Under the pieces are notes generated by a model. It saw only the letters and a program-made list of their open reading frames with translations. It searched no databases and was not told the DNA's origin. A stretch of 64,000 nucleotides of DNA from Amborella trichopoda (lineage: Eukaryota; Streptophyta; Magnoliopsida; Amborellales; Amborellaceae). The translations under genes and the position numbers were made by a program. Within the stretch, counting starts at the first letter, position 1, and each line of letters begins with the position of its first letter. This document shows positions 11,186 through 23,216 of the stretch, one piece after another. Where the stretch lies: contig NW_006499973.1 in the NCBI RefSeq assembly GCF_000471905.2, positions 3,677,249-3,741,248 of the forward strand, in the 5' to 3' direction.

Positions 11186-11489
11186 GGGAGCTTTTTACAT
11201 TGTCGTTGGCATTGGATGTTTGCAGGGGGTATTTAAGGTCATGCCACGGCTTTGACTATTGTGGCGTGCTTTTAACGTTGTCACCCATTTTGGCCAACTC
11301 CTGAGATATTGATGACTCAAGGTCGTCTGTCTGATTGGACGATAGGATAAGGAGAGCTGCGCCTAGGATGAAGTTTCGCAAGGTGCTTGAGGAATTCTTC
11401 CTCGACTGGTGGCTGAGGAGGATGATTCGTTCGCAGGGGCTAACGTAGGTGGTCGCTGTCTCCTTTGGGATCCCTGAGGGGGTGTTTGG

Positions 11490-13560
11490 ACCTCCCTATC
11501 AGGTTGGTGAGATGTCGTAGCCTGGCGAACTCAGGGACTTGATCTTTCTTCGCCCATGATAAACTTCCCAGGGCTGAGAGATCGAGGGCTCTGAAGAGTC
11601 TGGTGCATGCTTATGAGGGACTTGCAACATGGCTTCTTCTTGAATGGATGCGAGGGCTTGGACGTGTTTTGGGAGAGTCGCACAGACGATGTGGCCTTGC
11701 TGGACTTTCTCCGAGACTATGGCCTCGAACCCAGAGCAGTCTTTGAATTTGTTGCCCCATACTTGGTGGTACACCAGAGTTTTTTCGTGCCCCGGGTAAG
11801 ATGCTTAGGTTGTCTAGCGGACTTGGGGGTGATGAGACCCTGGTGGAACCTTGCTTTGAAGAGGGCCTGGAGAAGGTCTTGCTTGACTCTTCCTTGGGCT
11901 TGCGTTGAGAGGTCTTCTTGCACAGGGGGGAGTGAGCCTTAAGGGTGTCTTGCAGGGTCACCTTGAACTTCCTGACACTGCTGCTCTTTTCTGCCAAGAG
12001 TTTATGGAAGCCAGTGCACTCGCTGATGTCATGGCCTGATATCTGATGATACGCGCACCATAGGTTCTCTGTCCCTAGAGGCATGAACTTAGGCTACCTT
12101 GACAGCTTTGGGGTGGTAATTCCTTCTTCGAGCATTTTGGAGAAAAGTGCACGAAGGATAGCGGGTTCCCCATCGTCCTCTTGGATCGTGACTATGTGAG
12201 ATGCCTCAACTGCCCCGAATGCCTTTTTCAACTCTTTGAGCTTTATCTGACCCTTGTTGATAAGGGCTTCGATAGTGTCATTAAGCTTATAGTAGTCATG
12301 AGTGGGGTGGGCTACTCTCTTGTGATAGGCGCATTACCTCTCATTTGCCTCCTGCTCTGATGGCTCTACAGTGGTGACCTCGGGAAGCTGGATCATGTTT
12401 TGTTCTAATAGCAGTTGGAGTAGTGTAAGGGTCCACTCCTTGTCAAAGGGGTAAACTTTATTCTGGTGCTGGGTTCAGTAGTCGTTCCGCTTACTATTTC
12501 TAGGAGGCGGGACTGCATTGTAGGACTGCTGCTTGCCCCGAGCTTGAGGCGTCTGTGCCTTGGAGAGGTTGAGAGTCAGAGGAGATGCGCCTTTCATGTC
12601 AGTCACGGTGACGGCGGCGCTGATCACGGCCTTTTGATTGCCCCGACTGTTGGAGCGAGAGTTCGACCCTGAGGGTTGCTGACGATAGCTGCCATGCTTG
12701 AACAATCCCTCAATATGCACTGCCTTAGAAATGAGCTCTGACATGGAGGGTAGATTAGATGCCTTGACATGCAAGGTGATCTCAGGAAGCATGTTCTGTA
12801 TGCAGGTTTGGATCGTCTCCTTCTCGGTCATGGGGGTGGCATGGAAGGTTGCCATCTCTGTCCATCGGGGTGATGAATTTGTCAACCGGCTCACCATGGT
12901 CTTGCATCAAGGTGAGGAGCCCAATGGTTTCTACGTTCCTTTGGATTTCATAGAAGCGTTGGTAGAGCAACTGCTCCATTTCTTACCATGTGTGCATCGA
13001 GTTTGTTGGCAACCGAGCATACCACTGAAAGGCTGGCCCTTCAAGAGTCTCGACGAACTGACGAAAGAGAAGTCGCCCATCAGTTGCCTTCTCCCGGCAG
13101 GCTGCTTAGAAGTGGGCAATATGCTGGTGAGGGGACGTAGTATTATTTAACAGGGGGAGTTTCCCTTTTTAGTAGTTCAGGGGAAATAACACCTGGTCAA
13201 TGTACGAAGGATATGCCTTCTAATAAAGTGGCATCTCCTGCATACCTGGGACCTTGTTCTTAGGGCTATGGGCAACCATGGCATCTATGTCAGTTTGAGA
13301 GACCCCTCGAGAAGGAGAGCTACATTGAGAGATCAATGGAGGAGTCTATCTAGGGACCGTGTCTTCACCAGGCGGGGGATCGGTCTCGTGGTGAGAAGAA
13401 GTGGACCTGGAGGATTCAAGTCATTCCATCTTTTCAAGAATGGATTTGATCATGACCTCGAACCTGGTCTTCGGTCCTCTTGAGCTTCGTCCAGGTCATT
13501 GATTACCATAACGCTGACCGTTTCTTCTGGGAGGTCAGCGTTAGGTGATGCAGCGGACTA
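11490..13560 (-). pseudogene. gag: Element B gag
   Basis: Retrotransposon gag is recognised from EQLLYQRFYEIQRNVETIGL, EKETIQTCIQNMLPEI and SELISKAVHIEGLFKHG (12,475-12,979). Downstream come zinc-knuckle-like motifs of the form CX2HX4HX4C, such as CAYHQISGHDISEC near 12,000-12,060. Gag forms the virus-like particle and packages RNA. The order matches element C's gag (36,487-38,490). Broken copy with several breaks. Confidence 0.85.
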
Positions 13561-15038
13561 TCGAGGCTGGCGAGTCGTTAGTGGAAAATCAGTTTTGAGG
13601 GGCTCAGCTTGCCCCGACTGGACTCAGGCTTAGTATGCCGATCTTGTGAGGACTGGTTCTTGACGGTCTTGGGATCGTGGCTTCTGGGTAGTGACCATCG
13701 AACAGTACTCCTAGATTTTCTCAGGTTCCAGAGTTTGAAGAGGGAAGAAGGGATTATAAGGCAGGAGGTCGGCAGGGGTGGTGACCTCGACAGCCTTGGA
13801 GGCTTCCCTGGTCAGGATGTGCAGGCCTCTCTTCTGCTTGATCCTGAGGCGGCTGTGGACCTCATTCTAGAACAGAGCCTGGGACCTAGACTACCATGTT
13901 TTCTTCGAACAAGCGAGGGCCATGTCTATGAGTTGGAGAGGGGAGTGGGGCCTAAGGATAGAGCGCAGCTTGGGTTCATGTCTTGGAAGCTGGAAGCCTC
14001 TGTCCGACATCAAGTCGTTGCCTCGAATTCCTTTGTAAGGCTCGGGTGTTCGGCTGACCTAGGGCTGGCTTAAGGTGGTACACTTAGGGAAGACTTTTGA
14101 GTAACAGGGCTCGAGGTGCTTGCCTGGCGTTGAGAGAGCAGTAGAGGAAAGCACGACCGGCTCGTGACTCCACCTGAGTCTGGATTCAAGAGGGGCCTAC
14201 AAATATGGCACGTGTGCACCTTTAGGGTTAGCAGTCCGGGTGACCTGGGGGTCAGCCCGGGCTCAGTCAAAGGGGTCGACCTGAGGAGGCCGAGACCCAC
14301 GAGGTTGTTTTTGTGTGGGACAAGGCGGGAGCTTGTCTCTCACAAGGTGAAGCTGTGTGTGCCAAGAGGTGGCAGAGAGCTAGCGCTGCCCCGAGCTGTG
14401 GAAAGCGAATGCATGACACATGTAGGGTTCGACCTGAGAAGGCCTAGCCCAGGATGCGAGCTCAAGGCAACGTGAGGGTTGCCCCGAGGTGTGGCTTGAG
14501 TGGATAGACCACAAGCCTTTGAGTGTGTGCGAGGGGTGAAGACCTCAGGACCTCCACCTCTATGCACTGACTCTCCAGGTATGGAGGCTTGGAGTGGTGA
14601 AGGAGCACAGGGGGTAGCCTTGCGGCGAACCTCAGGAGCGATGGTAGTTTGCTTGCTTTTCACAGGGAGGGATGGGGCATCCTTCCGATGTACCACAACT
14701 GTATGCAGTAGCAGGGTGTGCGGCAATAGAAGTGTTGCCCATGCAAGAGGCCTTGGCAGAGGGTCCACCAGGGTGAGAAAGCGGGGAGGTGGGGACCCTT
14801 AAGTCCCCTCGCATCGATCCAAGTGAGGACCTGGGAGCCGGACCGTGAGTCTTGACTCAAAAGAAGATTAAGGAGGAGGCTTGAGTAACTTGCTTGCCTG
14901 GGACAACCACGAGTGCAGGGATAACGAAGTCCCCGACCCGAATGAACGGGTTGAACAACCTAGGTGCCATAGAAATAGGTACAGAAAGTAAAGAAGGAAA
15001 TTGATCAAACAAGAGCGAACCGACTAAGGGGTAGTAAG
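13560..15038 (-). mobile_element. Element B 5' leader
   Basis: The stretch between gag and the primer-binding site is homologous to C's leader (34,963-36,480), E's leader pieces (56,966-57,912 and 58,266-59,821) and D's (28,990-29,944). It contains a segment reading LTEPGLTPRSP...TLKVH (14,070-14,300), the counterpart of C's long leader ORF. Confidence 0.75.
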
Positions 15039-15056
15039 TCCCCAGTGGAGTCGTCA
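15039..15056 (-). other. Primer-binding site of element B
   Basis: In element sense it reads TGACGACTCCACTGGGGA, separated by 3 bases from the LTR end. Equivalent sites: C 34,945-34,962, D 29,945-29,962, E 57,913-57,930 and 59,822-59,839. The form TGGCGACTCCACTGGGGA fits the tRNA-Arg-type primer reported for Ogre/Tat elements; the exact tRNA is an inference. Confidence 0.75.
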
Positions 15057-15059
15057 AGC

Positions 15060-16288
15060 TGGTTAGGTACCTCAATTTGCCCCTCAGGATCTAAGTGATC
15101 TGGTGGCACGTGTCTCGAGTTTTTGATGAACCTGTGATTTGAGATTGCTCTCGGAACCTGGCTCGAGGGCAAGGGCAGGTATACCAACCAATGAGAGAAG
15201 AATTTTAGGTGGGTTCGGGACTTACTTGGGCTGTCTCATGTGGCTGCCCTCTTAGATCACGAAGAAAGCCCCCCAGCTGCTTGAGCTGGTTCGAAATCGC
15301 CTCCCTGACCCTGTAATCCTCTTGTTTTTCTGCACAAAACTTATATGGTTGATTTGTATGACAAGTGGGTCGAAGAGACCCACCCTTATCTTAGAGCAGT
15401 GCACGTTCATATGCGAAGGCGATGAAGTGCAAGGTTAGATGAAAGATAGAAAGGAGAAGAGAGCTTGACAAAGGGACGAGACTAGCATGATGGCTAGAAG
15501 TTACCGACTCGGAGTGATAGCAAGACGGGCATGGTTCACAGGACCAGCACGACAACATTACTACTCGAAACTGAGGTCGGTGCGGGGGTGCTATACTAGG
15601 TTTACCCTCAGCCAAGTGAGAAGAAAAAGGGATGCAGAGAGGAGGGTGACACGGCAAAGAGAAGAGAAGTCCGGACATTGATAGGCATCGCCTTTGGCAA
15701 TGCGAGGAGGTGACACATCCCTTGCGGATGGCGCTAACTCCTGATGAGGCACACAACGATGGTTTCTCCTAGGTCGCACGACGATAGACGTGGGATGCAG
15801 GGAGAATGGCGATGGGCACCGAACGCACAGAGGAAGCCCACGGACAGTGATGGGTGTTGTCAGAGCCTCTAGTGGGCGGCGATGGGTATTACTGTCTATG
15901 CTAAATGCGCTGTAGGGGAAGACCCCCACAAGCGGCGACACACACTTCGCCGTCTGGGTTCTTCACCTAGACGTCATAGCTTTGTCTATGGGCGGCGATG
16001 GGCACCGCCGTCTACAGACTTCATTGGAAGAGACAGATAGACGAATGGAAGGGGAGGGAGGAATCGTGCATGGTGTTGCCATCACCATGCTCGACTTGTG
16101 AGATCAAAGGAGAGACATGCACGACACAACCGTACACAACCTCTGCGAGGAACTCAGATAAAAAAGAGGGAGAAGAGAGAGGGAAGAAGAAAAGAAAGAG
16201 AAGAGAGAGAAGGTTTATCTCAACCCTAGGGGTACTGGTCCAAAGATTCTCTCACCTCACTCTCTCTCTCAAGCGGGACACAACAATG
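15060..16288 (-). repeat. Element B 5' LTR, left part
   Basis: It starts at TGGTTAGGTACC beside the primer-binding site and parallels 303-1,488. It ends at CAATG (16,284-16,288), where element C begins. The remainder of this LTR is at 48,704-50,088, resuming with AAATGGTAAG exactly where the 3' LTR has CAATGGTAAG. Confidence 0.88.
16284..16288. repeat. Target-site duplication of element C, left copy (CAATG)
   Basis: CAATG abuts the start of C's LTR; AAATG (48,704-48,708) abuts its other end. Four of five bases match, and B's other LTR has CAATGGTAAG uninterrupted at about 1,484-1,493, which fixes the insertion point. Confidence 0.82.
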
Positions 16289-16627
16289 TGTTGGGAGGTA
16301 TTTCTCATCAACATGGAGTCCCCCACTTAATAAAGGCCTAGCAAGTAGTGGAAATTTCAAAAATCCTGGAACTGCCCCAAAACTGGCCAAGATCTTCATG
16401 AGGTCTCTCAAGAATCTCCTGCCAAGTTTCGTCACATTCCGACATGTCTAAGGCAGTGAAAATCGAGAAACAGTTCCAGCAACTAAAACTACATCTTCAG
16501 CTTCTCAAACTGCAATGGGACCACTACTATTGGATCCAACATGGTTGAAAACCCCTAGGGGTCAAGTTTCAGCTCAAACGAATGTTCCAAGAAGAACTTA
16601 TAGGCGAAAGAGTGAAACAGGTAGGGA
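16289..16627 (+). repeat. Element C 5' LTR, left piece
   Basis: Begins TGTTGGGAGGTATTTCTC and parallels the start of C's 3' LTR (46,059-46,415): shared landmarks include AATAAAGGCCTAGCAAGTAG and GTTGAAAACCCCTAGGGG. It ends where D's LTR starts. Confidence 0.83.
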
Positions 16628-17459
16628 TGGTTAGGTGCCTCAATGTCGCCCTCCGGATCCTTTGGGGATCTGGCGGCGCACTTCTCGGGTTTCGGGGGAG
16701 GACCTAGGACGTTTTGAGATCGCTCTCTCGGAACCTCGTTCAAAAACGGGGGCAGGTGGTACCAACCAGTGAGAGACGAATTTAAAGGTGGGTTCGAGAT
16801 TACTCGGACTGACTCGCATGGGCACCCTCTTAGATCACGAAGAAAGTCCCCCATTAATAAAACTGGTTCAGAATCGCCTCCCTTGGCTTGTACTCTTCTT
16901 ATTTTCTACTTTTCTATAATCACACACATATATGGCAAAGGTTATAAGATAAGTGGGTTTGACCTCACCCTTTTCCTCTTTGATGAACGTGTACAAGCAT
17001 GCGCATTCAAAAAGAAGAAAGAAAGATAGGGGGAGAGAAGAATTCGACTAAGCGAGACGATCATATTGGTGACTAGGCTGGTGGATAATTGGCTTGACGA
17101 TGTAGCAAAACAGGCTCGGTAACTAAAACCGGCTCACGAGATTACTACTAGACGTAATTACCAATACCGACTAGCTAAGCACGATGGTCGGTCTATTGTG
17201 GCATTAAAGTGGGCCAAGTAATCCTGGCATAATAATATTACGGCTAGACGACATGACTACCATGAGAGGCTAACCTCAATTCCTCTTGGTCGAACGAAGG
17301 AGTGGCAGAATTAAGGTATGAGGAAAGAATAAGAAGAGAAGAATAGAAAGAAGGAAGGAGGAAGACGAAGGGAAGAGAAGAGTATGAAAGGCGAGAGGAT
17401 AAAGGAGAGAGAGGGAAGGAAAGCGTAGTCAAGGCTGAACATTGCCGACTGTGTTTAAA

Positions 17460-18030
17460 ATGAAGAGAGAGAAAATGCAGTCGGCGCTAAGCTTCGCTAA
17501 CTGTGTTGTACAGAGGAGAAAAGAGAGGAGATGCAGTCAGCACTATGCTTTGTTGACTGTGATAGAAGAGGAGAGAGAATCCAGTCGGCATTGAGCCTCA
17601 CCGACTGACATAAGAGGAGAGAGACATACATTCGGCATTGGGCCTTCGCTGACTAACAGAAGAGAGAAAAAACCAATTGGTGTTAGGCCTTCACTGACTG
17701 ATAGAGGAGATAGAAAAGAAGAGAGAAAATCAATCAACACTAAGCCTTCACCGACTGACAAAGGAGAGACAAAAGAAGAGAGAGAAAATCATTCGTCATT
17801 AGGTCTCGCCGACTGACAGAAAAAGAGAGACGAAGAGAAAGAAAACTAGTCGGTGCTAGCTCTCACCGACTGACAGGAAAAGAGAGAGACAAAGAGAGAG
17901 AAAACCAGTCAGCGTTAGGTCTCGCCAACTGATAGAAGAAAGGAGAGAAAATCAACCGGTGCTAGGCCTTGCTAGTTGCATTAGGAGGAGAGAGAAAACC
18001 AACCGACGCTAGGCCTTACCAATTGCATTA
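17460..18030. repeat. Tandem hairpin repeats in D's 3' LTR
   Basis: Eleven units of about 44-59 bp, each with an inverted repeat such as CAGTCGGTG-CTAGCTCT-CACCGACTG (17,845-17,872) followed by a GA-rich spacer. Stem bases change together in several units, for instance AACCGG/CTAGTT types late in the array. The 5' LTR of D has the matching array at 30,740-31,310. Confidence 0.85.
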
Positions 18031-18032
18031 GA

Positions 18033-18300
18033 AGAGGACGAATGAAGATACGGATGAGAAGAGAAGATGAGAGAGAAATAGATAAAGATGAGAAGAAGAG
18101 AGAGAAAGAGATAGAGATGAGAAGAGAAGAAGAGAGAGAAAGAGATAGAGATGAGAAGAAGAGAGAGAAAGAGATAAAGATGAGAAGAGAAGATGAGAGA
18201 GAAAGAGATAGAGATAAGAAAAAGCGAGAGATGAGAAAGAGGGGAGGAGAGAGAATGAGAGGAGGAAAGAGAAGGGGGAGGAGAGAGAAAGTTACCTGCC
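18033..18300. repeat. GA-rich tandem repeats in D's 3' LTR
   Basis: Imperfect units of about 30-40 bp based on GATGAGAAGAAGAGAGAGAA and AGAGATAGA. The homologous block in the 5' LTR is 31,315-31,580. Open frames across it on both strands are low-complexity and I do not take them as genes. Confidence 0.85.
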
Positions 18301-19049
18301 TGAAGGGTACCGACCCTTTTCTTCTCTCTCCTCTCTCCCTCTTCAAGATGTACCCACAAACTCAAGAAGGAATGAAAATTTTATTGAATCAATTCAAAAT
18401 GAACTGAAAGCTCTTTATAATTTAGCTTTTCATGTTTATATAGAGTTAAGCTAAAACATGGGTGTACACCAAAAAACTAGCTAGAATTGAAGATAATTAA
18501 AATTTAAATGAATTTAAAGAAATTCTAAAAGTGGGTGCAAAATGATTGTTTTGCCCCTGCCTAACAATGTTTGGAATTCCACAGCAGTCCCTGTTGCTGG
18601 CCAAGAACTTGCATGATCTTCCATGGCTAGCCTGAGGTTGTTCTGATGCCTGTTTGATCGAAAGATTATTGTTTTCTTGTAGGGCTCGATATGATGATTA
18701 TTTTAATACCAACTTCGAGCCATGAATCATGTTTTTGAGCCATGATCATAAGACTTAAATCTTGGATGAATCTTGAAAACTTCAGATTGACTGTGTGCTC
18801 ATTCCAGGATGTTTCTTTGTGATTTCTTCATGGAATCACACTGAGCATGCCGTCACGATCATGTCGCAACGAACGTAGCTTGATTTTGTGTACGGATGAA
18901 GATTTTGTCATCTTGAGTTTTTCATCAGAATCTTGGATTCCGACGGTCGAAATTCACAGCAGCTTTGACACCTTCGTGTGTAAAATCCAACCATTCATCG
19001 TACGTGAGGTTCGGATCAGAGATAGTCTTGAACCTCATGCATAATGCAA

Positions 19050-19859
19050 GACCGGGGTTATGCAGCCATGTAGGTGAAGCTCCATGGGGAATAGATTTGT
19101 GGATGGAAATCTGACTCTCTGGGGATAAAATGGTTAAGACCATTCACAAACTGAGGGCTCAGATGAAAATGGTGACCTAATGAAGGATGGCCAACAGAAG
19201 CAGACTTCACTAAGGCTTAGTGGGGGGGTAAGCATACTCTCTAGGGTGAAAGATGGCTTGGTGTTAAACAGATCCACTGAAAATTGAAGAGGTAAGAATG
19301 ACCCTACCTTCACTGAGGACAATGAGCTGAGTATGGGTGTGATCACAATTTGGGTGCAACATCACTGGGGATGACAGGTCACGGCATGGGTGCAACATCA
19401 CGTGGGATGAGTGGTAGGACGCATAAGACTTCAACCTAGAGGAGGTGACAATAGGCTGTTGAAAATACAGTCGGTGTCAGGTGTAGCGCTAGTGATTTCT
19501 TGCGAGTATTCAACCGCGCTGGGTTGTTTGGACTTAGCTGGCACTATGAATAGCCTGTGATATCATTTGAAGACAACCAGCGCTAAGTTAACGGGCACTA
19601 GGCTTGTTTTGAAAACACACACGGCGCTAAGCCAACCGGTACTAGAGATGTTTAGAAAACACACACGGCGCTAAGTCAAATGGTGCTAGGGTTGTTTTGA
19701 AATTCACTAAGCGCTACATCAACTGGCGCTAGGGATGGATCGATGAGAGTTACCTTGGGCCTCGAGTCAAAGCTCGACCCGGCTCATTGTCACTTGGCTT
19801 CCCTTGGACATGACTGGAATTCCAAGTTTGTGAGGGGCATTTGAGGGTAGTGTAGTCGA
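19050..19859 (-). mobile_element. Element D 3' UTR (partial)
   Basis: Up to about 19,350 it matches B's unique block at 4,490-4,790 (GGGGATAAA, GGTGACC, GGGATAAGAATGACC-type landmarks). From 19,440 to 19,750 it holds three to four units of about 54 bp such as AACACACACGGCGCTAAG followed by CCAACCGGTACTAG, which echo the GGCGCTAG motif of the LTR hairpins. Confidence 0.65.
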
Positions 19860-21458
19860 TATAAGGGTGTAAAATCCTGTTTTCCCTTATTTTTCACCGA
19901 GGGTAGAAAAAACTTAAGCAAATGTTTTCTTTAACCATGAGGAGAGGGTGCTTGGTTGAAGTTCCGACGAGAAGTGGGACTTCATCAAACGTTTTGCAAG
20001 GAAGATTTTCGATGAACCGTAGGGTTCCAATAAAGGTTTTACAAGGAAGACCTTCATCGTGCAGACTGCCAAGAATTTGGCAAAGTTGCAGCGAAAGGAG
20101 CGGGAAAGGAAAGTTCTCCGGGAAGTTTTTCAAGACACAAAAGAGTTTTTGACTGCAGTTTTGGTAGAAGAGGAGGGAAGTGAAACTGTGAGCCTTTTCG
20201 CCCGTCTTAGGAGATTTTCGGGGATTGATAAGAAGTTTCCCAACATTGTGGTAACTTTCCGACGTTGCTAGTGGTTTTTGCAGATGTTCTCGGGGACTTT
20301 GGGGGACGTATGCAGAAGTTTTCGGTGAAGTTCTGGTGTTGTTCAGGTGAAAAACGCAGACAGGAGATTTTTTTAGTAGGTTTCTAGCCGTTGTAGCAGA
20401 AGTCCCGACGGGAGACGCACAGTCACGAGAGGTGGACCATCGTGGAAGGTGTACGGTTGCTGGAGGTGAACCGTCGTGGTGACGGTTGTTAGTTGCTGGG
20501 TAAGTGTACAGTTACCTCCAGAAATCATGCGACCATTAAGGAGGTGCAAAAACTTAGTCTTGAAAATGAGGAGTCTCGGGAAGCGAACAATCGCAACAGG
20601 GCCAACGCTATTAGAAGTGCAGCCATCGTTGGGGCAACCGACGCTGATGGTTTGGAGTTAACTCAACTAGCACTGTCCCTCAAGAAAAGCAGTCGACGCT
20701 AGGGGTCAGAAGCACAACCGACACTGACCTTTGGAGGACATAGCTGGCGCTGGCTTCAGTCTGCACTCGTGTGGCTTATCATGGTGCGGAGAGTGATACT
20801 CGCTTATGACAGTAAGTTACGTGCGGGATTTACGACACTCGGGGACGAGCTACCTATGGCGATGTTCATGGGCCGGCAAAAAGTGGTGAATGATGATAAG
20901 GTGTGGCTTGTGGTACCTATTGGAAGCCAAATCCTCAAGGACTACGGTGAAGTCCATGTTGTTCTGTGGAAGGGCATCCACTGTGAACAGGGAATGCTTT
21001 CCGTCATAGGCCATTTCCTTGCCAGGGCGGCTCACTTTGTATGTTTGATATATGCATCAAATGAATCCTACATTGTATGTTTGATATACACGTCAGATGA
21101 AATATCTGGCTTGTATGTTTGACATACACGTCGGATGGACTGGGGCTAACTTCTTGGAGTGGTTTTGCTTCTTCTTATGGCCTGTAACCATCCTCTTACT
21201 CGTCAGATGAATTAAAGCTAACTTCCCCATGTGGTTTTGCTTCTTCTTCATGAGGTGAGCCTTTCTTTCATGGGTTTGCTTCTTCCTCATGGGGCAGGCA
21301 TTTATTTTGGCCTGTAACCATCCTCTTATCCTCATATGCATGAGAAACATTGTAGGTTTTGGTTTGTTACTGTCCTCTTATTCTCAGATGCAAGAGACTT
21401 GTAACCTCCCTATTTAATGGGTTTCTTGTAACTTGTAACTCGTTTTTACTACAATAAA
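19860..21458 (+). pseudogene. Antisense transcription unit of element D
   Basis: It runs opposite to D's gag-pol. TATAAGG lies at 19,860-19,866, and TTGTAAC motifs with AATAAA close the unit at 21,453-21,458. Open stretches of 60-117 codons (20,059-20,271; 20,769-21,122) remain, without a recognised domain. The block at 20,880-21,020 (GGAAGGGCATCCACTGTGAA) is shared with B at 6,890-6,950. Broken copy of the Tat antisense gene type. Confidence 0.6.
21030..21145 (+). repeat. Three tandem units near the end of D's antisense unit
   Basis: Three units of about 40-50 bp share TGTATGTTTGATATACACGT followed by CAGATGAA. Element B has a single unit at 6,958-6,985. Confidence 0.75.
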
Positions 21459-21539
21459 AAGAGTTAGAATTTTGTCCGGACTATCTTGCTTATTTTTCCG
21501 TTGAGTTCCTTTCTTGTGACTACGTATCATGTATAATAC

Positions 21540-22700
21540 TTCTTTGGGTATCACCTATTGATAGGGGACATTGCCTCCTCTCCATCAGGATGTGTCAATA
21601 TATAGGCTCCGTTGGGCGAGACCTTTTTTACTATAAAGTGACCTTCCCACTTGGGCTCAAACTTCCCTTTATGCCGGCCGTTCATAACAATAGGCCTCTT
21701 GACAGCTAGGACTAGATCACCGCGGGTGAATGATTGTCAAAAGCCCTCTTCATTCTCCCTTAGTTGAGTTCAAGGCTCTGTTGAGCCTCTAAGCTCTTTC
21801 CATCGACTGCATCCAATTCTTGATACCGGAGCTTGACTCTCTCATCTTCGGTTATTCCTTGGTGAATAGCGACTCGCAATGAAGGGATTTGTATTTCGAA
21901 AAGTAAAACTGCTTCACCCCCATAAACCAAAGAATAAGGAGTGGAATCAGTAACATTTCGCGTAGTGGTGCGATAAGCCCATAGGGCTTCAGGAAGCTTC
22001 TCATGTTAGTTTTTCCTTGTTTGTGATACTGACTTTCTTAAAACGTTGCACAAAGTCTTATTGAAAGCCTCAGCTAATCCATTCGCCTGAGGGTGGTACA
22101 TAGTTGAGTACCTCCATTCAAAACCAAATTGGTTAACTAAGCGATCAATATGATGACTCCTAAATTGAGGACCATTGTCGGATATAATTCGGTCAAGCAC
22201 TCCGAAGCGATATATAATATGATGTCGAACAAAGCAGACCACCACTATCCCAGGAACCTGCTTAAGGGGGACCTCTTCAGCCCACTTAGAGAAATAGTTT
22301 GTTGCAGCTAGGATAAATATATGGCCCATTACGGAAGAGGGGTATTTGGCATACTTAGCACTTTTAAGCATAGCTAAAAGAGTCGACAATCATGGAGGGC
22401 CAATAGTATCCCAACCTACGTATTCGTTCATAGAGCTTAGGACCAGACTGGTGTAGTCCACAAATGCTTGAGTGGACTTCTTCTAGCACCTTATTTGCTT
22501 CTTGGATATCAACGCATCTAAGAAGAATGTCGTCCAACGACCGTCTGAAGAGAGCATCTCCTTCAAGGAGGGTATACTTGGTAGACATTCGATGTAAGCT
22601 ATTGCGTTCGGCACGATCTTCCGAGAGCTTGCCATGTCTTAGGAAACTGTTGATGGGTTCTCTCCAATCTTCTACCTGCTCAATGTCTGCACACATTGGG
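21540..22700 (-). pseudogene. pol: Element D integrase part
   Basis: Integrase is recognised from LYERIRRLGYYWPSM, the segment FSKWAEEVPLKQVPG, the SDNGPQFRS catalytic segment and HPQANGLAEAFNKTLC (22,006-22,389). It aligns with B's integrase. Tail ends near the PPINGR-type sequence at about 21,560. Broken copy. Confidence 0.88.
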
Positions 22701-22708
22701 TCAAAGAA

Positions 22709-23215
22709 TTATAGTTCTTGACTTTGTGCTATTGCTTGTTCAATTTTGATTACTTCTTTGGTTGATAGAAGTGATCTAAATGGATAAGGAGGGCACTTGG
22801 GGAAGATATTTCTCTCATCATCCACTTCGACCTCAGTTCTTAGTTCTATGTGTCTCCATTCTTCCACCCAGACAAGCGTGGGTCCTGATGAGGACAACTA
22901 AATTGTAGCGTCGAGTTTCACAAGTGCGTCAGCCTGTGACTTTAGCTCCTTGGGGATGTGACTCAGGGATACGTCCTCAAACTGAGCATATACGATCTTG
23001 CAGTATCGTGATAAGGCTTGAGAGAGTCTTTTCTCATGTCATAAATCCCTTTGAGCGGTTTGATAACCAACTCAAAGTCTCCATAGATCTTGAGCTGCTC
23101 CAAGTCTAGGTCGAAGGCTATCTCCAATCCGATTATAAGGGTCTGATATTCTACCTCATTATGAGAACCGGCTTGAGAGAGAGAGAAAGAAAGTGGCAAT
23201 CTTCCTCCTCTTGGA
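22709..23215 (-). pseudogene. pol: Element D second (archaeal-type) RNase H
   Basis: HNEVEYQTLIIGLEIAFDLD and KIYGDFELVIKPLKGIYD mark the aRNH domain; the linker to integrase reads GPTLVWVEEWRHIELRTEV, shared with B. Confidence 0.83.
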
Positions 23216-23216
23216 G

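Larger units (their letters stand above)
16628..19050 (-). repeat. Element D 3' LTR (partial)
   Basis: Starts TGGTTAGGTGCC and parallels D's 5' LTR from 29,966 to about 32,310. It includes the array of hairpin repeats (17,460-18,030), a GA-rich block and a TATA box in TTTATATAG at 18,436-18,444. Right limit is approximate. Confidence 0.82.

Noticed and set aside
18009-18407. Long ORFs across the GA-rich block (both strands) and at 31,259-31,648
   Set aside because: Simple-sequence repeats give open frames of Arg/Glu/Lys or Ser/Leu on opposite strands; not genes.
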